Shown piece by piece: positions 8,801-17,880 of a stretch of 45,469 bases of DNA (positions are counted from its first letter, which is position 1; the number at the start of each line of letters is the position of its first letter). A program made the position numbers and the translations under genes. The DNA is from Thiotrichaceae bacterium (GTDB lineage Bacteria; Pseudomonadota; Gammaproteobacteria; Thiotrichales; Thiotrichaceae): assembly GCA_026989335.1 (NCBI GenBank), contig JALSJN010000076.1, positions 1 through 45,469 of the forward strand, given 5' to 3'. Under the pieces are notes generated by a model. It was given only the letters and a program-made list of their open reading frames with translations. It was not told the origin of the DNA and searched no databases.

Positions 8801-10570
8801 ATGTCAAATTTATTTTATATATTATTTAGGCGACTACGCTCACCATTGATCGTTCTGATTATAGTGTATGCCATTTCAATTCTTGGTTTTGTCCTTATTC
8901 CGGGAATAGATGATCAGGGAAACCCATGGAAAATGTCTTTTTTTCATGCCTTTTATTTTGTAAGCTTTATGGCAACCACGATTGGCTTTGGGGAAATTCC
9001 TTATGCCTTTAGCGATGCTCAACGGTATTGGGCGTTGATAACTATGTACGCAACGGTGGTGTCATGGTTATACGGCATTGGTATGATGCTCAGCATATTT
9101 CAAGACCGCGTCTTTCGGCAGCAAATGCAAACAAATAGCTTTATCCGTCATGTTAAAAATATTCGTGAACCGTTTTATATTATCTGTGGTTACGGTGATA
9201 CTGGGGCGCAATTAACTCGTTCTTTATCTCGTGAAGGTATCTTGTCTGTTGTTATTGATGTCAGTGAGGAGCGTATAAGTGACTTAGAGGCGGACGATTT
9301 TAAAATGACCCCCTTGGGTTTGTGTGCTGATGGCTCACAATCTGAAGTGTTAGAAATGGCAGGAATAAAACATCCATGGTGTAAAGGTATTGTTACGCTT
9401 GCGAATGAAGACTCGGTCAATTTAACCGTAGCCATCGTAGCACAGCTATTAAACCCCGATTTGCGACTTATCGCACGTGCTGAAACTCCTGAGGCTGAAG
9501 CAAATATTCTTTCATTTGGTGCGAACGAAGTTATAAACCCTTTTGAAACATTTGCTTCACGTCTTGCTTTAGCACTGCGTTCTCCTAGCTTATTTTGTTT
9601 ATATGATTGGATGACAGGCGTTTCCGGTCAAAAAATCTGTGAACCTCCTGAAGCCAAACAAGGCATTTGGATTATTTGTGGTTTTGGGCGTTTTGGGCGT
9701 TCATTGTATGAACATCTTGATGATGAAGGTGTTCCGTTACGTGTGATTGAATCTAATCGTAAGGTAAGAGACCTGCCTTCAGGTTCAGTTATCGGTAGGC
9801 CGACTGAAGCCAGTACGTTGACTAAGGCTGGTATTGAAGATGCTGTAGGGATTATTGCAGGCACTGATGTTGATGCGAATAACCTCTCTATTTTAATGAC
9901 AGCAGAAGAGCTAAACCCAGATGTTTTTCGTGTGGCGCGACAAAATAAAGAAAATAATTCGCATCTATTTCAGGCTGCAAATTTAGATATGCTAATGCAG
10001 CGCGGTAATGTAATTTCTAATACTATTTTTGCGTTTATACGAACCCCGATGCTAGGTGATTTTTTGAGAATAGTGTCGCGCTTTAATAATGACAAGTCGA
10101 ATGAGCTTGTGAGCCGTATTGTAGGTGTTGTTGATGATGAAATTCCCGAACTTTGGGAGTTAGCTATCAACCAGTATAATACACCGGCACTCTATAAAAT
10201 GATTCAAACACATCAAATTCTGGTTGAGGATATTTTGTACGGTGATCAGCTTAATAAGGACGATGCAAAAAGTGAATACACGTCAACTTTACCCTTATTT
10301 TTACGAAGAGGGGAAGGTAATGTGTTGTTACCGGAAAATAACCGAATTATTCGTGAAAATGATCGTTTTCTAATGTGCGGAACCTATGATGCTCGACAAC
10401 GCATGATGCGAGTGGTTAAAAATATCAACTTGCTTGAGTCTGTGTTATTGGGCGAAGATTTGCCTGCAGGTTGGTTATTGAGAAAGTTTAGGCAAAGAGA
10501 TGATGAGTTGCCTCTGTTAAATAAAAAACGGAAAAAATTAAAAAAAGAGCCTTTTCAAGAAGAAAAGTAG
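8801..10570 (+). CDS. Potassium channel with two RCK/TrkA-N domains
   Basis: 589 residues. The N-terminal ~105 residues form a two-helix pore module (TM ~14-33, pore loop, TM ~76-98) with the filter-like TTIGFGE (59-65) in place of TVGYGD. Two Rossmann-type RCK_N domains follow, each with a nucleotide-binding glycine motif (CGYGDTGAQL near 128 and CGFGRFGRSL near 295). A TrkA-C-like segment lies near 470-545. It probably conducts K+ (or related cations) across the inner membrane under NAD(H)/nucleotide or ligand control. The stop codon abuts the convergent pdxB stop with no gap. Confidence 0.88.
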   Translation: MSNLFYILFRRLRSPLIVLIIVYAISILGFVLIPGIDDQGNPWKMSFFHAFYFVSFMATTIGFGEIPYAFSDAQRYWALITMYATVVSWLYGIGMMLSIFQDRVFRQQMQTNSFIRHVKNIREPFYIICGYGDTGAQLTRSLSREGILSVVIDVSEERISDLEADDFKMTPLGLCADGSQSEVLEMAGIKHPWCKGIVTLANEDSVNLTVAIVAQLLNPDLRLIARAETPEAEANILSFGANEVINPFETFASRLALALRSPSLFCLYDWMTGVSGQKICEPPEAKQGIWIICGFGRFGRSLYEHLDDEGVPLRVIESNRKVRDLPSGSVIGRPTEASTLTKAGIEDAVGIIAGTDVDANNLSILMTAEELNPDVFRVARQNKENNSHLFQAANLDMLMQRGNVISNTIFAFIRTPMLGDFLRIVSRFNNDKSNELVSRIVGVVDDEIPELWELAINQYNTPALYKMIQTHQILVEDILYGDQLNKDDAKSEYTSTLPLFLRRGEGNVLLPENNRIIRENDRFLMCGTYDARQRMMRVVKNINLLESVLLGEDLPAGWLLRKFRQRDDELPLLNKKRKKLKKEPFQEEK

Positions 10571-11641
10571 TTATTTGAGGTTGCTGTATTCCCGGCGTGC
10601 GGGGTAGTTTTTTCTTAAGGAATCAAAATATGTTCCGTCTTGTAAAGTCTCGTCTTTGAGTGATTTTTTTAAATCCTTATCATCTTGTTGGATGTTATAA
10701 GCTTGAAGAATACTTGCGCGGCTATCAATATCCGTAGAAAGTTGGATTATTGTTCTTGGGTTGTGTGAAAAATCCACTTGTTTAGCAGACCAACTTGGTT
10801 TTTTACTTAAAAAGTCACACACCGCTTTGTAAATCATTTCGGTGCCGCGAATCTTGCCATCAATGCTGTAACCCGCAATGTGTGGTGTTCCTATAAAAGT
10901 GTAAGGTAGCAACGTTAGATCTATAGTAGGTTCGTTTTCCCAGACATCTAAAATTAAACTTATGTCGTTTTTTGATTTGATGCGATTGCGTAAAGCAGGC
11001 TCTTTAACCACTTCCCCGCGTGATGCGTTGATAAACAAAGTGTCTGCTTTTATTGTATCAATACGGTGTTGGTTTAATAAGCGGTAAGTTGGATGTTGTC
11101 CGTCATAAGATAAAGGTGTGTGTAACGTAACGATGTCGCAGACTAACGCTTCTTCAATGGGTGAATAATCATAGCGCGTTGGCTCGTCTGCTTCTAAAGG
11201 AGGGTCGTTAATGACGCAACGTATGCCGATATCTTCGCACAAACGCTTAACCCGTGAGCCCACATTGCCACAGCCAATAATCCCAATACTTAAACGGCTT
11301 AAATCTTTGTTATTTTGTAATGACCATAAACTAATACCAGCCATTACATATTCGGCGGCAGATATTGCATTGCTGCCTGGGGCGCGAGTAAAGCCAATAT
11401 TGTTTTTTTGCAAGTAATCTAAGTCGATATGATTAAAGCCTGCGGTCGCAGACGCGACGAATTTCACGGCTGTGTTTTGTAATAAATATTGATTTACTTG
11501 TGTTACGGAGCGAACTAATAAAATATCTGTGGTCTGTAAACTATGCGATGATAATGTACGACCATTAACGGTGGTGACTTTCCCTAATGTGCTAAAAGCT
11601 TCTTTGACGTAGGGGATGTTTTCATCAGCGGTTATATTCAT
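10571..11641 (-). CDS. pdxB: 4-phosphoerythronate dehydrogenase
   Basis: 356 residues (E. coli 378). It catalyses the second step of DXP-dependent pyridoxal phosphate synthesis, oxidising 4-phospho-D-erythronate. Features: MNITADENIPYVKEAF start, NAD-binding GIIGCGNVGSRV, the catalytic Arg in INASRGEVV, Glu in the DVWENEP segment, and His in GTPHIAGYSIDGKIRGT. The PdxB-specific C-terminus FDSLRKNYPARREYSNL separates it from other 2-hydroxyacid dehydrogenases. It is divergent from gspD. Confidence 0.95.
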   Translation of the reverse strand: MNITADENIPYVKEAFSTLGKVTTVNGRTLSSHSLQTTDILLVRSVTQVNQYLLQNTAVKFVASATAGFNHIDLDYLQKNNIGFTRAPGSNAISAAEYVMAGISLWSLQNNKDLSRLSIGIIGCGNVGSRVKRLCEDIGIRCVINDPPLEADEPTRYDYSPIEEALVCDIVTLHTPLSYDGQHPTYRLLNQHRIDTIKADTLFINASRGEVVKEPALRNRIKSKNDISLILDVWENEPTIDLTLLPYTFIGTPHIAGYSIDGKIRGTEMIYKAVCDFLSKKPSWSAKQVDFSHNPRTIIQLSTDIDSRASILQAYNIQQDDKDLKKSLKDETLQDGTYFDSLRKNYPARREYSNLK

Positions 11642-11738
11642 GTGTTTAGAGTATGAGCGAATTTTTTTTTTTCAAGTTATAAAAAACCGAAAACTTCTGA
11701 CTAATTTCAAACTTATTAAGGATATAGACAGGGATGAG

Positions 11739-11747
11739 TGGTATAAT
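11739..11747 (+). promoter_or_regulatory. Candidate extended -10 promoter for gspD
   Basis: TGGTATAAT fits the extended -10 consensus (TGnTATAAT). It lies about 125 bp upstream of the preferred gspD start in the pdxB-gspD divergent gap. No good -35 box sits at 16-18 bp, which is tolerated for extended -10 promoters. Confidence 0.45.
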
Positions 11748-11873
11748 AGATCGGATATATGGCTGAATCTATGTTTGGCTCAAGAAAATATTGTATTGGT
11801 CACCTAGGGCTAGTTGACTAACCAAGAGAAATATAAGTGGCAACGTTTGATCAGGCCTCTTAAAGAATTAAAA

Positions 11874-14204
11874 ATGAGAATAGAAATGGGTTTATTAAGT
11901 TTACCGCGCGCGTTTAAAAAGAATATTGTAGTCGTGTTTAGCAGTGTGGCGTTATTTACAAGCATGTCAGCTTTTGCTGAAGATTCGGCACAAATTAATT
12001 TACGTGATGTTGAAATCCCTACCTTGATTGAGACTGTGTCTCGTATTACGGGTAAAAGTTTTGTGGTTGACCCGCGTGTTAAAGGGCGTGTTACTGTTAT
12101 CACCAGCAGTGATGTAGATAAGGATGAGCTTTATGAAACTTTTTTATCTATTTTGCAGGTTCATGGTTTTTCAGCTGTACCCTCAGGTGCAAACTTAATT
12201 AAAATTGTTCCGTCTAATCAGGCAAAGCAGCAACCTGTACCTGTGGTGGGTGATGATGAGTATTATCCTCAAAAGCCAAGAAAGTCCAGTGGCAAAAAAG
12301 GTGGCTCTGATGATCTTTATCAGGCTGTACAAGTGTTATTAGGCAAAGGTAATAATGCGAGAAGATTAAAACCTAAAATAAAGCGTAATGCGGATGAGTT
12401 AATCACTCGGGTGATTCGGGTCGAACACGTACCTGCTGCAATGTTAGTGCCAATTTTGCGTCCTTTAGTGCCAAGTACTGGACAGTTGCAGGCGTATGGT
12501 CCGAGTAATACTATCGTTATTTCAGATCGCGCAGCTAATATCGACCGCCTGCTTAAAATTATAAGAAAGATGGATCGCGCGGATGATGAAGAGCTAGAGG
12601 TTATACCACTTCGTTACGCCTCCGCTAAAAAATTGGCGCAAACGATTCAAGTATTACAAAAGTCATCCATTAAGGGGGCTTCTTCTAAAAACAGAGTAGC
12701 GGCGGATGAGCGCACTAATAGTTTATTGTTGAGTGGTGATAAATCATCTCGTCAACAAGTTCGTAAAATTATAAAAAAGCTGGATACACCTCAGCCGATA
12801 GAAGAAAAAACCAAGGTTGTTTATTTGCGTTACGCAAAAGCAGAAGACTTGGTGAAAGTACTGACTGGCTTTTCTAAAACACAAAAATCTAATAAGCCTA
12901 CTCGTAAAGGGGCGGCAGGCACACAAAAAGCCAATATTGATATTCAGGCTGACCCTGCTACAAACTCGCTGATTATTACTGCCGATCCTGATATACAAAA
13001 AAACTTAGAAAAAGTTATACGCCGTTTAGATGTACGTCGTGCACAAGTTTTAGTAGAAGCGATCATTGCTGAGGTTTCTTCTGGTCTATCTAAAAATTTA
13101 GGCTTACAGTTAGTTACTGGGGGAACTGTTGGGGGGGCTAAAGGCGCTGCGGCAGGTTTGATTGGAGCCTCTAATTTCTCAACAGCAGGGCCCTCAATTT
13201 TAAGCGGTTTGGTAAACCCTGCAGGTTTACTAGGTAGTAATGGCGGTGTGCTTGGTTTTGCTATCGGTAAAGATAAAAAGCCTATGTTTGGGGTGTTGTT
13301 AAATGCCTTGGCAGGTGATGCGGCAACTAATATCTTATCGACACCCACATTAATAGCGATGGATAATCAAGAAGCTGAAATTGTAGTCGGTAAAAATGTG
13401 CCTTTCGTGACAGGTTCTTATACAGGAACGGGGGGAAGCACTACGCCGTCAAATCCTTTTCAGACTATCGATCGAAAGGACATTGGTTTAACCCTTAAAA
13501 TAAAGCCCCAGATAAATGATGGAACCAGTATTCGTTTAGATATTGAACAAGAGAGCTCTAGCTTAGAAGAAAGCTCACAATCATCGGATGATAAAATCAC
13601 CAAAAAGCGTTCAATTAAAACCAGTGTAATGGTTGAAGATGATCAAATTCTTGTGCTCGGTGGTTTGACTGAGGATGTGTATAGAGATAAACATAATAAA
13701 GTCCCTTTCCTGGGTGACTTACCTATTATTGGACGGGCTTTTCGATCAACCACTACCACGAAAGATAAGCAGAATTTAATGGTGTTTATTCACCCCGTAA
13801 TTATGCGTGATGTACTAAGTGGTGATAGTTATACCCGCCAGAAATACAATAAACTAAGACACTCTCAGAGAGATGCAAGAATAACAAAACGCGGTTTGTT
13901 ACCTGAGGGTGGAAAGCAATTTCCTGCCAACTTGCGAAGTACGTTGGTGAGTAAAATGACCCAAGCGCAGAAAAAACAGATTATTATTCGCGAGCAAAAA
14001 CAAAGGGTGTTAGCGCATCAGCGAAAAATTAGGCAGGCTAAGCTAGCACAGCAACAGCAAAGAAAGTCGCGTATGTCGCAACAACAAAGCGCGTCCGCAC
14101 TGCAAATGGCAAAACGACCAGCCGCAGTTCAACCGCGCGCGCAACCAATGCCACAACGATTACAAAATGTGATTCCTCAACGCCGTAGCGATTTGCAAAA
14201 GTAA
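11874..14204 (+). CDS. gspD: Type II secretion system secretin GspD
   Basis: 776 residues from the ATG at 11874. An in-frame TTG at 11814 would add 20 residues and give an overlong signal peptide. The signal peptide ends near SAFA-ED. The N0 domain follows (INLRDVEIPTLIETVSRITGKSFVVDPRVKGRVTV), then N1-N3 repeats (VIRVEHVPAAMLVPILRPL; VIPLRYASAKKLAQ; VVYLRYAKAEDLVK) and the secretin core (VEAIIAEVSSGLSKNLGLQL...VGKNVPFVTGSYTG). The C-terminal ~130 residues are rich in Gln, Arg and Lys and are longer than usual. It forms the outer-membrane channel. It heads the gspDEF operon. Confidence 0.95.
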   Translation: MRIEMGLLSLPRAFKKNIVVVFSSVALFTSMSAFAEDSAQINLRDVEIPTLIETVSRITGKSFVVDPRVKGRVTVITSSDVDKDELYETFLSILQVHGFSAVPSGANLIKIVPSNQAKQQPVPVVGDDEYYPQKPRKSSGKKGGSDDLYQAVQVLLGKGNNARRLKPKIKRNADELITRVIRVEHVPAAMLVPILRPLVPSTGQLQAYGPSNTIVISDRAANIDRLLKIIRKMDRADDEELEVIPLRYASAKKLAQTIQVLQKSSIKGASSKNRVAADERTNSLLLSGDKSSRQQVRKIIKKLDTPQPIEEKTKVVYLRYAKAEDLVKVLTGFSKTQKSNKPTRKGAAGTQKANIDIQADPATNSLIITADPDIQKNLEKVIRRLDVRRAQVLVEAIIAEVSSGLSKNLGLQLVTGGTVGGAKGAAAGLIGASNFSTAGPSILSGLVNPAGLLGSNGGVLGFAIGKDKKPMFGVLLNALAGDAATNILSTPTLIAMDNQEAEIVVGKNVPFVTGSYTGTGGSTTPSNPFQTIDRKDIGLTLKIKPQINDGTSIRLDIEQESSSLEESSQSSDDKITKKRSIKTSVMVEDDQILVLGGLTEDVYRDKHNKVPFLGDLPIIGRAFRSTTTTKDKQNLMVFIHPVIMRDVLSGDSYTRQKYNKLRHSQRDARITKRGLLPEGGKQFPANLRSTLVSKMTQAQKKQIIIREQKQRVLAHQRKIRQAKLAQQQQRKSRMSQQQSASALQMAKRPAAVQPRAQPMPQRLQNVIPQRRSDLQK

Positions 14205-14210
14205 AAAGCT

Positions 14211-15827
14211 ATGAATATTGAAGTTACAACACTTGATAATGAAATTGTAGAAGCTCAGAAGCCTTTAGACTTTTCTTATAGTTTTGCCAAGCGCAATGGG
14301 GTCGTATTGCAGCGTTCTAATGGTTTAGATTCTTCCAGTGAAGAAAGTGAGCCCTTAGTTGTGTATTATAAAAAAGGCTTAACGCCTTCTATTGCGAATG
14401 AAGTTCAGCGTTTTTTACAAGAGTCGGTAAGTTTCAACGTGCTCGAAGATGATGCTTTTGAGCACCTTTTAGCCAGACAATACGATAGCAGTGGCGCTGG
14501 TGCCAGTGCGATGATGGATGATCTCGGTGAAGAGTTAGATTTACACGATGTGGCAGACTCTTTACCAGAACCTGAAGATTTATTAGAGTCCGAAGATGAT
14601 GCTCCCATTATCCGTTTAATTAATGCATTGTTGACTCAAGCGGTTAAAGAAAACGCTTCAGATATTCATATCGAAACTTACGAAAGTCGTATGGTCGTTC
14701 GGATGCGTGTCGATGGTGTGTTACGAGAAATATTAGAGCCACCGCGTGCCTTGGCGGCCTTAGTTATTTCACGTATTAAAGTTATGGCGAAGATGGATAT
14801 TGCCGAAAAACGCATTCCTCAAGATGGCCGAATTTCGTTGCGGGTGGCTGGGCGTGGAGTTGATATTCGTGTATCAACCTTACCATCAGGGCATAATGAA
14901 CGCGTTGTTATGCGCTTGTTGGATAAATCAGCAGGGCGGCTAAATTTAGAACATTTAGGTATGGATCCCTCTACGCATGAGCGTTTAAAAGGTCTTATTA
15001 AAAAGCCTCATGGTATTATTTTGGTTACGGGGCCTACAGGGTCCGGTAAGACGACTACACTTTATGCAGCTTTAAGTAACCTAAATGAAACCAGTCGTAA
15101 TATCATGACGATTGAAGACCCGATTGAATATTATATTGATGGTATTGGTCAGACGCAGGTTAATAATAAAGTGGATATGAGCTTTGCACGCGGTTTACGG
15201 GCAATTTTACGTCAAGACCCTGATGTGGTCATGATTGGTGAAATTCGAGATTTAGAAACAGCAGAAATAGCGGTACAAGCATCACTAACGGGTCACTTGG
15301 TGTTTTCAACGTTGCATACCAATACTGCTGTTGGTGCAGTGACGCGATTACGTGATATGGGGGTTGAGCCATTCTTGCTTTCTTCGAGTTTAATCGGTGT
15401 GATTGCACAACGCTTGGTACGTTTGCTATGTGAAGAATGTCGTGTGCCTTATGTTGCTGATGAGTCTACTTGTGAGGTACTCGGCGTAAACGCTGCTAAG
15501 CCACCCACGTTATTTCATAATAAAGGCTGTGGCGCTTGTAATCATACTGGCTATATTGGGCGAAATGGTATTTATGAGTTCGTTGAAATCGATGATACAA
15601 CGCGTAATATGATTCACGATGGTGAGAGCGAACAAGTCGTAGAAAATTATGTGCATCAGCATGTTCCTACCATTCGACAAGATGGTATTCGTTTAGTGTT
15701 AGCAGGAAGAACAACCTTAGAAGAAGTTTTTCGTGTTACGCGTGAAGATAAAACTAAGAATCAAGCTTCTCAGGGTACCGTACGTAGTATCACAAATACG
15801 CTAAATAATAACTCGGGTCAAAGCTAA
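14211..15827 (+). CDS. gspE: Type II secretion ATPase GspE
   Basis: 538 residues. Cytoplasmic hexameric ATPase driving pseudopilus assembly. Walker A GPTGSGKT is at 274-281, the Asp box at about 297-304 (MTIEDPIEYY), Walker B around 340-346 (VVMIGEIRD) and the His box in GHLVFSTLHTNTA. The GspE-specific zinc-binding loop has C407/C410 and C440/C443. It starts 6 bp after gspD and ends 5 bp before gspF. Confidence 0.96.
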   Translation: MNIEVTTLDNEIVEAQKPLDFSYSFAKRNGVVLQRSNGLDSSSEESEPLVVYYKKGLTPSIANEVQRFLQESVSFNVLEDDAFEHLLARQYDSSGAGASAMMDDLGEELDLHDVADSLPEPEDLLESEDDAPIIRLINALLTQAVKENASDIHIETYESRMVVRMRVDGVLREILEPPRALAALVISRIKVMAKMDIAEKRIPQDGRISLRVAGRGVDIRVSTLPSGHNERVVMRLLDKSAGRLNLEHLGMDPSTHERLKGLIKKPHGIILVTGPTGSGKTTTLYAALSNLNETSRNIMTIEDPIEYYIDGIGQTQVNNKVDMSFARGLRAILRQDPDVVMIGEIRDLETAEIAVQASLTGHLVFSTLHTNTAVGAVTRLRDMGVEPFLLSSSLIGVIAQRLVRLLCEECRVPYVADESTCEVLGVNAAKPPTLFHNKGCGACNHTGYIGRNGIYEFVEIDDTTRNMIHDGESEQVVENYVHQHVPTIRQDGIRLVLAGRTTLEEVFRVTREDKTKNQASQGTVRSITNTLNNNSGQS

Positions 15828-15832
15828 AACAG

Positions 15833-17047
15833 ATGCCTGCGTTTGAATACACGGCACTGAATGCTAAAGGCAAAGAAGAAACCGGCCTGCTGGATGCAGA
15901 TAATGCGCGTCAGGTTCGTCAATTATTGCGTGATAGTAGTTTAACGCCGTTAGAAGTTACTCAGGTTGAAAAATCAGAAAGCTCTAATAAGCAAAAGGCT
16001 GTCAGAGCAGGGCGCGTTAAAGCAGCAGATTTAGCCTTAATGACACGCCAATTAGCGACCTTAGTTGAAGCAGGGTCACCACTTGAAGAAGCCTTAGCAA
16101 CCACCGCTAAGCAAACGGAAAAACGCAATATTCGTCATATTTTGTCGGCGGTGCGCACCAAAGTTATTGAAGGTTATACGTTGGCAGAAGGGTTAAATAC
16201 TTATCCTTCAGTTTTCCCTAATATGTACCGCGCTACGATAGCGGCAGGAGAGCAGTCAGGTCACCTTGATGCAGTTTTAGATCGTATGGCGGATTACACG
16301 GAAACGCGTCAAGAAACACAGCAACGTATCTCCAATGCGATGTTTTACCCTGCAATATTAACTGTTTTATCTATTCTTATCGTGGCTGGTTTATTAGGTT
16401 TTATCGTGCCTAAGATTATTGATGTGTTTGATAATATGGGTCAAGAGCTCCCAGCAATGACACGTGGTTTGATTACGGTGAGTGATTTTGTGCGTGATTA
16501 TGGTTTATATATTGGTGTTTTTTTAGTATTGGTATTCATCCTCTTTAAGCAAGCGATAAAGATTCCTAAATGGCAATACCGCTACCATGACTTTTTATTA
16601 AAAGTTCCTGTTGTCAAGAAAATGGTGCGTGGGTTGAATACCGCTCGCTTTGCAAGAACACTAAGTATTCTTGCATCCAGTGGTGTGCCGATATTGGATG
16701 CGATGTCGATTTCAGCACAGGTTGTGCAAAATATGCCGATGCGTAAAGCAATCGACGATGCCGCAAAAAAAGTCCGTGAGGGTAAGCCGATTAATCGTGC
16801 TTTAGAACAGTCGGGTTATTTCCCTCCTATGACCGTGTATTTAATTGCCAGTGGTGAAAGTAGTGGTAAACTGGATGAAATGCTAGAGCGCGCTGCTCAG
16901 CAACAAGAGCGCGAGACGGATTCAATGTTGACCAATATTTTAGGTTTATTTGAGCCGCTGTTAATATTAGTGATGGGTGGCGTAGTGCTGCTGATTGTTT
17001 TATCCATACTGTTACCGATACTTAATTTGAACCAATTAGTGCAATAG
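15833..17047 (+). CDS. gspF: Type II secretion inner-membrane platform protein GspF
   Basis: 404 residues. The start MPAFEYTALNAKGKEETGLLDADNARQVRQLLR is diagnostic for GspF. Two T2SSF domains follow, each with a cytoplasmic helical bundle (LMTRQLATLVEAGSPLEEAL; RFARTLSILASSGVPILDAM), with transmembrane helices near 170-190, 220-240 and 375-400. It anchors GspE at the inner membrane. It is the last recognised gsp gene; gspC and gspG-M are not in this window. Confidence 0.96.
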   Translation: MPAFEYTALNAKGKEETGLLDADNARQVRQLLRDSSLTPLEVTQVEKSESSNKQKAVRAGRVKAADLALMTRQLATLVEAGSPLEEALATTAKQTEKRNIRHILSAVRTKVIEGYTLAEGLNTYPSVFPNMYRATIAAGEQSGHLDAVLDRMADYTETRQETQQRISNAMFYPAILTVLSILIVAGLLGFIVPKIIDVFDNMGQELPAMTRGLITVSDFVRDYGLYIGVFLVLVFILFKQAIKIPKWQYRYHDFLLKVPVVKKMVRGLNTARFARTLSILASSGVPILDAMSISAQVVQNMPMRKAIDDAAKKVREGKPINRALEQSGYFPPMTVYLIASGESSGKLDEMLERAAQQQERETDSMLTNILGLFEPLLILVMGGVVLLIVLSILLPILNLNQLVQ

Positions 17048-17098
17048 GCTGTCTTATAGGCAGTTCCATTTTATTTTATAGTCTCAACGGAGAAAAAA

Positions 17099-17719
17099 AT
17101 GATTATATCGATACGTAAAGTTTTAATGTTATTAGTTTTGTCAGTGGCAGTGAGTGGTCCTGTTATGGCAAAAGATTCACCTTCAATTAGTAAGTCAACT
17201 TCTTCGGCTGAAGGAAAATCACAATATAAACGCACCACGGTCAATATTAATAAAGCCAATGCGGCAGCACTAAGCGCATACCTTGTTGGAGTCGGCCCAG
17301 TAAAAGCAAAAGCGATTGTTGCATACCGGAGTAAAAATGGTAAATTTTCGAATATCAAAGATTTGGTGAAAGTTGAAGGTGTCGGTGAAGGTGTTTTTAA
17401 AGGCTTAAAGAAGAATATTTCTACCTCGCGTGGTGAGACTAGTGCGCCCAAAGGTTACAAAATGGGTTCTGCAACGGCTAAGAAAAAATCAAGCAGCAGC
17501 AAGAGTTCTTCAAGTTCTAAATCAACAACTTCAAAAAGTAAATCATCCTCTAATAGCAAGACTAAAGCTAAAAAGTCTTCGTCAAGTGATGAGAAAACAT
17601 CAAAAAGCTCAAAGACTAAATCAAAGACTAAATCAAAGAAGTCAAAAGCTAAAGATTCTACGAAGAAGTCTAAAAAGAAAAGTACTAAATCAAGTAAAGT
17701 TAAGAAAAAGTCTAAATAG
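17099..17719 (+). CDS. Exported ComEA-like helix-hairpin-helix protein with Lys/Ser-rich tail
   Basis: 206 residues. A signal peptide (cleavage near VMA-KD at 24) precedes a short linker. Residues ~47-107 carry the ComEA-type double helix-hairpin-helix (VNINKANAAALSAYLVGVGPVKAKAIVAYR...VEGVGEGVFKGLKKNI), which binds DNA without sequence specificity. Residues ~125-206 consist almost only of Ser, Lys and Thr, giving a very basic tail unlike the short ComEA proteins of other gammaproteobacteria. A role in DNA uptake or binding of extracellular DNA is inferred. It has its own ribosome-binding site (GGAG) and is followed by a strong terminator. Confidence 0.85.
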   Translation: MIISIRKVLMLLVLSVAVSGPVMAKDSPSISKSTSSAEGKSQYKRTTVNINKANAAALSAYLVGVGPVKAKAIVAYRSKNGKFSNIKDLVKVEGVGEGVFKGLKKNISTSRGETSAPKGYKMGSATAKKKSSSSKSSSSSKSTTSKSKSSSNSKTKAKKSSSSDEKTSKSSKTKSKTKSKKSKAKDSTKKSKKKSTKSSKVKKKSK

Positions 17720-17786
17720 AAAAGTAACAAGTAAATTTATTTGAATTATCACTTGGGTGGTGTTTTTCATCGCAAAAATGGTACGG

Positions 17787-17824
17787 AATAGCCAGATACT
17801 CCACTCGGAGACTGGCTATTTTTT
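17787..17824 (+). terminator. Rho-independent terminator after the ComEA-like gene
   Basis: AATAGCCAG (17787-17795) pairs with CTGGCTATT (17812-17820). An inner CTCC/GGAG extension (17799-17802 with 17807-17810) continues the stem, and a T-run (17819-17824) follows. It closes the transcription unit that ends with the helix-hairpin-helix gene. Confidence 0.9.
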
Positions 17825-17880
17825 GATCAAAACGTTAATCTTTAATGTCTAGTTAAATAAAATAAAAATAGGCTTGAAGT

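Noticed and set aside
12944..13348. Minus-strand 134-codon frame inside gspD
   Set aside because: It is a shadow of the secretin gene, with no ribosome-binding site or recognisable domain.
17455..17730. Minus-strand open frame opposite the Lys/Ser tail
   Set aside because: It is the complement of a low-complexity repeat and encodes only a Leu/Asp/Phe-rich artefact.
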